DNA of 64,000 bases. Origin: Silene latifolia. Lineage: Eukaryota > Streptophyta > Magnoliopsida > Caryophyllales > Caryophyllaceae. Position numbers and translations under genes: made by a program. The notes beneath the pieces are model-generated. The model was not told the origin of the DNA. It was given only the letters and a program-made list of their open reading frames with translations, and did not search any database. The stretch is from positions 75,216,166 through 75,280,165 of the forward strand of contig NC_133537.1 in assembly GCF_048544455.1 (NCBI RefSeq), written 5' to 3'. The first letter of the stretch is position 1. Each line of letters starts with the position of its first letter. Shown in pieces: positions 56,281 to 64,000 of this stretch.

Positions 56281-57257
56281 TGTTGGAGCTTGTGTCCTCC
56301 ACAAATTAGTGTGATAACATTTGTAAATCTCTTACAGGTTCACAAGGGTACACTTCGTATATTTAATCAGTTGATTAACGTTTACCTAATAACGGTTGGC
56401 TTGCTAGAAAGTTTGACGTTATTATCATACAGATGGCGGTGATCAACTGGTCCCTAAAGGTCACACCTATAGGATGTGTTTGAGAGATGTGGTTATAGAA
56501 ATATGATCACATTGATGCCCAATATGACTAAAAAGTTAGTCAATGTGTTGATGAGATAATTATTTAATAAAATTAAATAATATTAAGTTGAGACGAATTA
56601 ACTGCCAATTCGTAAATTAAATATAATAAGTTATATTTAGTTAAATATATTTAATGTTAGCTTGGACGAATTAATCTGTTAATTCGTAATTAAATATAAT
56701 CAGTTGTATTTAATATCAACAAGATGAATGTGTCATAGTGGTAATAGTGAGGGTACACATACCAAGAGGTCATGGGTTCGATCCTCACTAGATGACAATT
56801 CAACACATATTATATATTTTTGGAAAGACAAAAAATAAGGAGCTGATAGTCCTTATTTCGGTCTGATGGCCGAAAATTAGGAAAGTACTATTCTTTCCTA
56901 ATTAACTCGGTAATTCGGTCAGTATAAAAAGAAAGGGAGAGAATTATTTCTACCCTAATTCTTTTCTTTGACCTTGCCTCCTCTCTCATCAGAAAAACAC
57001 AAAAACAACTAAATTTTACAGAAAATTTTAGATCGATTTCTAGCATAATCAAAGGGCATATCTCATACCGTCTTGGGTGCAACTAATAGGCGAATATCAA
57101 TTTTGATATTGTTCTTAGGCCAATTATGCTAGGACCGAAGGTTAATTCTAAATCATTTATACTTTGTTTATGTATTTTGTTTATGACCTTTAATCATCAT
57201 TGTTAAATCGTTATAATCCTTCTAAATTAAGGGAAGTATACAGATTATTTTCCCACA
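56281..57257 (+). mobile_element. Copia-2 5' LTR, inserted in Athila-2
   Basis: It starts TGTTGGAGCTTGTGTCCTCC exactly at the interruption of the Athila-2 frame and ends TTTTCCCACA. Its start resembles the other two Copia LTRs (21205, 31308). A TATA-like GTATAAAAAG lies near 56921. The internal part (57258-57488) is cut by Ogre-2, so only the LTR, PBS and about 230 bases of leader remain visible. Confidence 0.85.
56730..56800 (+). other. tRNA-like Pol III box pair in Copia-2 LTR (possible SINE)
   Basis: An A-box-like ATAGTGGTAATAGTG (56735-56749) is followed 25-40 bp later by a B box GGTTCGATCC (56775-56784). Box order and distance fit a tRNA-derived promoter. It could be a SINE or a tRNA-like relic. 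No poly(A)/T tail or target duplication was found, and full tRNA arms do not pair convincingly. Confidence 0.4.
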
Positions 57258-57259
57258 AG

Positions 57260-57271
57260 TGGTATCAGAGC
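57260..57271 (+). other. Copia-2 primer binding site (tRNA-iMet)
   Basis: TGGTATCAGAGC, two bases after the LTR end. It is unaltered, in contrast to the PBS of Copia-1. Confidence 0.85.
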
Positions 57272-57488
57272 CAAGGCCACGAATTTTAATTTTGATGATT
57301 TTCATAAAATTGTTTGTAAACAATAATTAGGGTTTGCGAAAAAAATATATAATCGGCTGGATTTTTTTTATCCGTGGAATTTTTTTTCTTTCCGTCACGT
57401 TACTGTTCACGGATGAACAGTGCTTTTATTAAAAAAAAAAACATGTTTTTTTTTCTTTACGGTTTATCCTGAAAAACCGATTAAAGTT

Positions 57489-60400
57489 TGTGGACAACGC
57501 CCGCGGGAACTGCGTCCGCGGGATCCACACTAGGCATAATCGACTCGAGGTTCTTTCGAATCGAATTAAGACCAATTAGAGTCGCCACCAAGTTTTTTGG
57601 GAACTTGGAACCGTTCAAGTCAACTTTACACCTTTCATTGAAAAGCATAAAGCCAATCGACTACGAGTGATTAAAGATAAAGACTTGTACCCTATATCAC
57701 TCGATTTGAATGACTCTCGTAATCCAATGGTATTTAGACGGATCCACAAACCATAGATCTTGAGTAAGGGGTGAGGGTACGTGTTAGGAAGCCCATAAGG
57801 ACACCTAACCCCACCCGTCGATAACGGCCTCTACTAAGTCAAGTGTCGGATTTCAAACAGGGTCATAGCTACTACGATATATGATATGCAAACATAGTTT
57901 TAAACCCTAACATGTGACAACAATTTCTATGTCGTTTTAGATGCAACTAAACTAACTTTGTCAAAGTTGTAATTTAGCATGTGGGTTGATTAATCTAACA
58001 ACATACAAAACAAAGCAAACAAGGCTTAAGGGGGAATGGGGGAGCCGTGGGATCTACCTATTACAAACCAGGCATTTCATGCCGACACAACGATAAATTA
58101 AAGATACAACTCGATCTAAATACAATTGCTACATACGATACCATACACGACACATGGCCAATTCGGCCTAGGAAAACGTGCACAAAGGGGTGGCCCACGG
58201 CTCACATGACTCAAGGCCTTGGGTCACTCCTCGTGATGTGTGCTTCCACTTAATCTCATCGAATTAGACATTGGGTCACACACCAAAGCATGCATTAGCA
58301 TAAATCGGGCCATGTTGCTTTAAACAACATGCGATTTACTACGCTCTTACTTGCATTGGGGCACAACCATCTAACCAAACAAGACAAAGGTTTTTAAAAG
58401 AGGTTTTGACTCGATAAAAGAAAGCTAACTCGAAAATTACAACTCGATGAACAAACGATAAATTACAAGCGACAAAACAAATAAAGAACGAACGATGCAA
58501 AACAAACGAAACAAGAAAGGCCAAAGGCCACGGCCAAACCTAGGTCCTAGGTTAGGTTCATTAGGTTAGATAGATGATTGCGAAACGGGATAGGAAACAA
58601 GTTAGAAAACGAATTAGAAACAACGTTGATCGATTGGAAGGATGTCGCGCAAAGGTGTATTCTACACGGCCTAAAAGGGGTCAAATTAGGTCAAGTTTGC
58701 TAATTAAGTTAACTTATCGAGTGTTAATAAGAAGGTGCTAATCACGCACTCTTATACTAGCGAGAAATTAGGTGAAAGAGAGAGATGCGTTCATTAAGTT
58801 ACAGAATTGTTAATCGGTTTTTAAAGCTATGTCGATGTACCCTAAAGTGTCTAATTAGGTTATTAAATTGATCTAATGTCATCTAAATAAGTCATATGTT
58901 AACAATCAGAGGTCATACTAACATGCAACGGGTCCTAAGGTGGGTCGAATTGGCCGAGACAAACAAAGGGTCAAAAGCGAGGAACGGAAGTTAGAAATTC
59001 GTTTTATTTATGCCCTACCTTGAACACGAGGATATGTAAATGAGACGGGGGTGTACGACCGACTGATGTAGCGGTTTCTTTTCCCATCTCAAGTCAACGC
59101 GGGTGTTCATGGTGGTACTTTAACTCATACTCGGACTAAACTAGTTTCATAGTTAATTTAAACGATAAATATAAGCGATAAACAAACAAAAACAAACTAT
59201 AAGAAAAACAAACATAAAAACGAAATAAAAAAGGAGAAAGAGGAGGATTTGATGCACCCTCAACCTACATGTATAGTTGACACCGTCTTGGGTCGTAATC
59301 GATGGTAGATTTTATCTCGAGAGGCCGTCGTCGACGAAGAAACAAAGCAAACACGCGTTTTTGGCAAATCTGGACAGCAACTTTCAAACAATGATTTCTC
59401 CCTCGTTTCACGATGAAAATTCGATTTAAAAGATGTTTTGAAAACTAGAAAGATAGGAGAACAGAGATCTTAAAGCAACCCCTGCTCTTTTTGAGTTATT
59501 GGGCACGAAAAACGAGCACAAACAGAACTGGACAGACAGAACAAATCGCAAAACAGAGTGTATAACACTGTTTTTCGAGGGATTTCGTGTACTCTCAAGG
59601 GCAATTTGGCTCGTAAATCTTTGTCTAATGTGTAGATGGATGTTATGTGGTTAATTAGGAACAAGAAAATCGAGTTTTGATGGAGGTTTGAGGGAGGAAC
59701 GAATTGTTTTCGAGGAGGACACACAAACAGTTTCAGTTTGTATGTCGGTTTTGTGGAGGGTTTTTGAGAGGCAATTAGGGTTTGTTTCTGAGGTTTAAAG
59801 CTTGTGAGTGATGGTAGGATGTGGGTAGAACTTAGAGGAATGAATGTATGGTGAAGGGTGGGTATTTATAAGGAGTTAAAGTAGGGTAAAAGAGAGGGAG
59901 AGGCAGTCGGGCCTGCTCACGCATAGCTGCTGTCCAGCAGCTTTTGTGAGGGTTTGAGAGGGGTTTTCTTGGTGATTAAGCTAGGGTAATATGGGTAGGA
60001 TACTAGGGTATGGGTTAGGGTTAATGGGTACGGGTTTTGGTGGTATTTGGAGCGGGTTTTGGGCTCGGGATTTGAGCTTCAAAACAGGGGGGCTGCTCGT
60101 GTATATGCGGGCTGTTTGGGGGGTGTTTGGGATGGAATTTGGGCCGTGGTTAAGGGGGTTCGAACTGGGTTGGATGGGTAGAGGTCTAGGTTGGTTAGTG
60201 TACTCGAGATTCGTGCCAATTCGTAAAGAAAACGGGCTCAAAAACCGAGCTATAATCGAGCTCTAAAACACGTGTTTAAAACGAGTTCTTTTCGATTTTT
60301 AAATCGATTTTTCAAAACAATTAACACATTTAAATAAATGACTTTTCAAATCAAATATACTCATAAAATGATTTTTCAAATCAATTATTTATTTTATTTT

Positions 60401-60663
60401 CAATAAAATAAATTTGTGAAAATAAATTCTAAAAAGCTTTAATTTAAATATCATTTAAATTAGTAAAATGAATTCACTTTAAAAAACATTAATTTAAATA
60501 TCATTTAAAATAATAAAATACTTCATCGACGACGCCCATTCTACATCGTAAAACGAGCTCCAAATAATGACAATGACAACTAAAGAATACATGTGTCCTA
60601 TCATCATCGGGTGTTTGTCGGGTTCTCTATAAATTCCAATATCGACGGATACGGGTATCTACA
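57489..60663 (-). repeat. Ogre-2 3' LTR, ~3.2 kb, minus strand
   Basis: On the minus strand it runs from TGTAGATACCCG (60663) to GTTGTCCACA (57489) and follows the polypurine tract AAAGTAGGGGCTC. A TATA-type TTATAAATACCC (minus) lies near 59870. Its start shares TGTAGATACCC with Ogre-1, but most of the LTR sequence differs, so it is another family of the same lineage. Short ORFs in it (for instance 59981-60266 on both strands) are not supported. Confidence 0.8.
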
Positions 60664-63600
60664 GAGCCCCTACTTTGACTGAGGCTTGGACAAGGCGAAA
60701 GTCAAAGCATACCCCAGTCCCTCTCGACCGAGGATTTCGGGTCGTTTATAGTCCATTAGACTTGCGTATATAAGCTCGCCAGCCATAAGAAGAGATCATA
60801 CCTGAAACTTCGTTGGGGATTGACTATTGCTTCTGTTGTGTCAAATTATCATCATTGGTCGTCGACCCACAAATTGCATATATGGTGGATTGAGCCTTAT
60901 CCTTAGGCGCCTACGTATCCGTTTCTGACGGAATCAAACCCGCGTCGTAGTTCTAAGAATCGCCGACACATGCCCAAAGTTTATCATCGGCTGGCATTTG
61001 TCCAAAATTCATCATCTGCTGACATTTGCCCAAAATTTATCATCCGCTGGCAGGTGTCCGAAATGGGACGGGACTTTCCGAGGAGGTTGCCGTCGCTTTC
61101 ATCATTTGCTTTCAGCTACGGAATTCTTCCATTTCATACTCTTGTATTGAATTGAATTCTTGGTGGATATCATCCTTTACATCCTGATAATGGTCTCTGA
61201 AGCCAACGGCTTCAGAGCCCCCAGTTTGCAATGGCTCTAAAGTCGAAGACTTTAGAGCCCCCAGTTGAAGCATATCCTGCTATATTTAAAGCACAAAAAC
61301 GTACTAGCAATAATCATCACATAAGCACATTTGGATCATCGACCTTGAAATTGGATCATTTAAAAGATTGGGTCATCAACCCGAAGATTGAATTTGAAAA
61401 TTTTGAATAATTGGGCCCTCGACCTGAAGTTTGAAATTGACATCACTTGGAATGTTGGGCCATCAGCCCTTCAAAAAATTGAATTTTGAATGAAGGATTG
61501 GATCATCGACCCACAAAGCGTCCATCACTTAATCTATCCACAATTCGCAAAAAGTTTTTGGAATTTTGGAATTTTGAATTTTTTTGAAATCGAACCTTGA
61601 TGGGTGAGTATGAAATATGACTCAGACACTCCGGATGACTTGTAAACCACGTGGGCATAGCCCGCTACCGTAAAACAAAAAAAGAAAATAAACCCGTAAG
61701 TGTGCATGGGCTTTAATTCAATTATTGACTTGTTAGGGGGTAGAAATGTAAATTGGCCATTCCGGCGCCAAAAGATGGCAAATGGGAACCACAAGGTCGT
61801 CGAACTTGGGACGGAGATATCGTATGGCATGGTCGTGCTCCCGAGGGCACATAGGAATCAAGATCACTTGGCATTGACAAGGTGGATTAAACTCACGGAG
61901 CAACAACGTTGGCTTCGCCCAGACACTAAACACAGACTGATTTTATGAGAACACTTAGACATCACACATGACTTTTGTTGGGAACATTCTGTCACTCTTC
62001 TCCTCGCCTCCTTTCTTTTCAGCGAGTTTCATCATTTCTTGCCACCGCCTTCTTTCTTTTCAGCGGGCTTTTACTATTTTTCTTCCACGCCTTCTTTCTT
62101 TTCAGCGGGTTTTTCATATTTTCTGTTCCCAACACAAACCCACATCTGTGTGACTCAGCATCTTTGCCTAAACCATTAGATAAAGCTCATTCTGAGACTT
62201 GATACTATTCATCCAAACCTAAATCCTTATCCTAGCCTACATCGAGTGCTAAGACCGACTCAAACAAAGGTGGCTTCATTTGGACTTGGTTAAGACCCGT
62301 AAGAAACCGACAAGATGACAACTTGGTTGATGAGTGGATTGAATCCCTTATTCTGAAGGACTGCCTACGTATTCGCGTGGAGCGAAATCAAATCCGACGT
62401 AGTTCGATCTTGGTGCATAAACATGGCATTTTGATTGTGTGTACACACTTGGTTTCACCTAAGGTATCATGTCGTATCCCATTCTAGCCTGTAAGTTATC
62501 ATTAAATCCCGTGTCTAGGGTTGGTACAAAAGGTTGGCTCTTTTGGGATGTGGAGCTTGGTAATAACAAGTTGGAATGGTTAACCATCATTCTGAAGGTT
62601 TGTTTTGTGGTGCTAAGGCCAAGGGCTATGGCTGCTGATGTGATTGGAATGGGTGTCTCGGGTTTGATGAACCACGAGTGCAAATGGGTTGAAAAATGAT
62701 GTGGGTTCAAATTTCCATGTCTGGACCCTAAAGGTTGGGTGTAACAACACAAGCGGAATAATTCTCAAAATTCCCGACTATCCCTTTGAATCGTCTCGGG
62801 AAGGACTTAGAGGGTAAAGAGGTTACTACTTAAGCTTTTGGGCTTCGCCCATTGAACTTCAACTATGGGTACTTGACTTGACTTCTGGCTTCCGTAACTT
62901 CGACATTCAACCAAAAGCGTTCTGCAATGACTTCAACATCTTTTTTCTTTTTCTTTTTCTTTCATCTTTTTTTCATTTTTCATTTTTTTCATTTTTCCAA
63001 TTTTTCTCTTTTTCTCATTTTTTCATTCTTTTTCATCTTTTTTTTTCTCTTCTTGAAAATGGTCTTCTATTCATTCCCTTAGTCACAAACGGATACACCT
63101 TGAAAACTGGGCTTCGCCAACTAATTTGGGTAGGAACTAACAATTCCTTGTTAGAACGGGTTGATATCTTCTCTCTTCGAGATGGGATGATTTTGTTGGG
63201 GAAAAAGGCTTGCCTTCCATCATCGATAGGGGAAACAAGGAGCTAGTCTTGGTTTGTCATAGAATCATCTAAAAGCTTGTCACAAACATTGGTTCAGATG
63301 GAGGTTTTCTACCACCAGACATGGAATAGGTAAAGGAATCAAACACGGGATCCTAGTGCACCTTACATTTTGAAACAGGACATATTTCTACCCCAGGGAT
63401 TCCTTTGAGTGTGTTGTGCGTTTTATCATGTTTCGGAATGATTGAGGATTGGAAACAAGACATATTTGGAAATGAAACTGCAACTTTTTTATTGGAATGA
63501 GAAATGCTTAACAGACTCGAAGAAACGATTCCTAGGACACATCTTAGGTCATCGCGGAACAAACGACTCAAATTCAAAAAAAAGAAAGTTCTAGACTCGA

Positions 63601-64000
63601 CTCGACTAAGATAAGAAAACAGATCCCGACTCATAATTTTCAAATCTGGTCTTGAGCTTTCTCTTGTTCAGCTGTCAGCTTAGATGCCCGGCTCTGGTCC
63701 TTGATCCCTTTGATGGTCTGCCTCCATCCCGAGGTAGTCCTCTGAGGATCTACGCCAATGATGAAGGTCGGTGAATTGTCATTTATTAACTTCGTTAACG
63801 AGAGGAGTACATTCTGGAGCAAGACTCCCGACTTGAATTTCATTCTTCGGGTTTGGCAAGAATTCAAAGCAATCCACAAATATTTTCCCGATAAACACCC
63901 CTTTCAAGTGACATGGGCGTATAAGATGGGAATAATCGACATTGTCTTCGACAAAAACAAAGTTGGAGTGATCGCCAAATGGATTGGTGATGTTATTAGG
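60664..64000 (-). mobile_element. Ogre-2 internal region, 3' part, minus strand
   Basis: It runs off the window. It carries on the minus strand the Ogre 3' motif seen in Ogre-1 (62358-62406 and a diverged copy at 60909-60953), ~36-bp repeats with CCAAAATTTATCATC (60965-61060), two neighbouring perfect hairpins (61195-61217, 61233-61259), ~42-bp repeats with CTTTCTTTTCAGCG (62004-62115) and a long pyrimidine tract (62930-63060). At the very edge (64000-63780, minus) an open frame reads NNITNPFGDHSNFVFVEDN and may be the end of a coding part. No clear enzyme domain is seen. Confidence 0.7.

Noticed and set aside
56730..56800. Functional tRNA gene
   Set aside because: A and B boxes are present but acceptor and other arms do not pair well; kept only as a tRNA-like or SINE-like element.
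62878..63246. 122-codon ORF rich in Phe/Ser
   Set aside because: Comes from a long pyrimidine tract; low-complexity artefact.

Overview
The window is a block of nested transposable elements from a large plant nuclear genome. I found no intact host gene, structural RNA gene or prokaryotic feature. The element mix (Athila, Tekay-type chromovirus, Tat/Ogre, Copia, L1 LINE, CACTA, Helitron, hAT, MULE and Stowaway MITEs) is that of an angiosperm. Caryophyllales/Caryophyllaceae is my guess from the look of the families and is not proven.

Layout. 1-8.5 kb: small DNA transposons. There are four Helitron 3' ends, one CACTA 3' end, Stowaway, MULE-like, fold-back and hAT MITEs, a >1.18 kb direct duplication (1-1185 and 5799-7186), and a broken XS-domain-like gene fragment on the minus strand. 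8.5-21.2 kb: an Athila element (Athila-1, + strand). Its 5' LTR region carries a 0.98 kb tandem duplication and a nearly full-length L1 LINE (minus strand, 14-bp target-site duplication, TSD). Its gag and pol are broken, and pol stops at the start of integrase where a Copia-type LTR (21205) begins. 22.1-24.1 kb: a CACTA 5' end. It contains an 814-bp palindromic LTR-derived insert with a perfect 5-bp TSD and a primer binding site (PBS), plus a 95-codon ORF of unknown function. 24.1-32.6 kb: a Copia element with nearly identical LTRs (the 5' one truncated) and decayed coding sequence. 32.6-40.1 kb: a minus-strand Tekay-like chromovirus, fairly well preserved, with a Helitron in its 5' LTR. 40.1-56.3 kb: a second Athila (Athila-2, + strand). 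A 14.0 kb Tat/Ogre-type element without pol (41080-55122, TSD GAAAC) splits its gag. 56.3-64 kb: a second Copia 5' LTR inserted in Athila-2, itself cut by a minus-strand Tat/Ogre-type element whose 3' LTR starts at 57489 and which runs off the window.

Insertion order read from interruptions. On the right: Athila-2, then Ogre-1 and Copia-2 into it, then Ogre-2 into Copia-2. The chromovirus LTR abuts Athila-2, and the Helitron entered that LTR later. On the left: Athila-1, with the LINE and a Copia-type LTR entering later. The palindromic element entered the CACTA after the CACTA formed. No pathway or operon exists here. The relations are those of autonomous elements, parasites of them, and hosts of further insertions. 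Most polyproteins carry stops or frameshifts, so most entries are pseudogenes or structural features.
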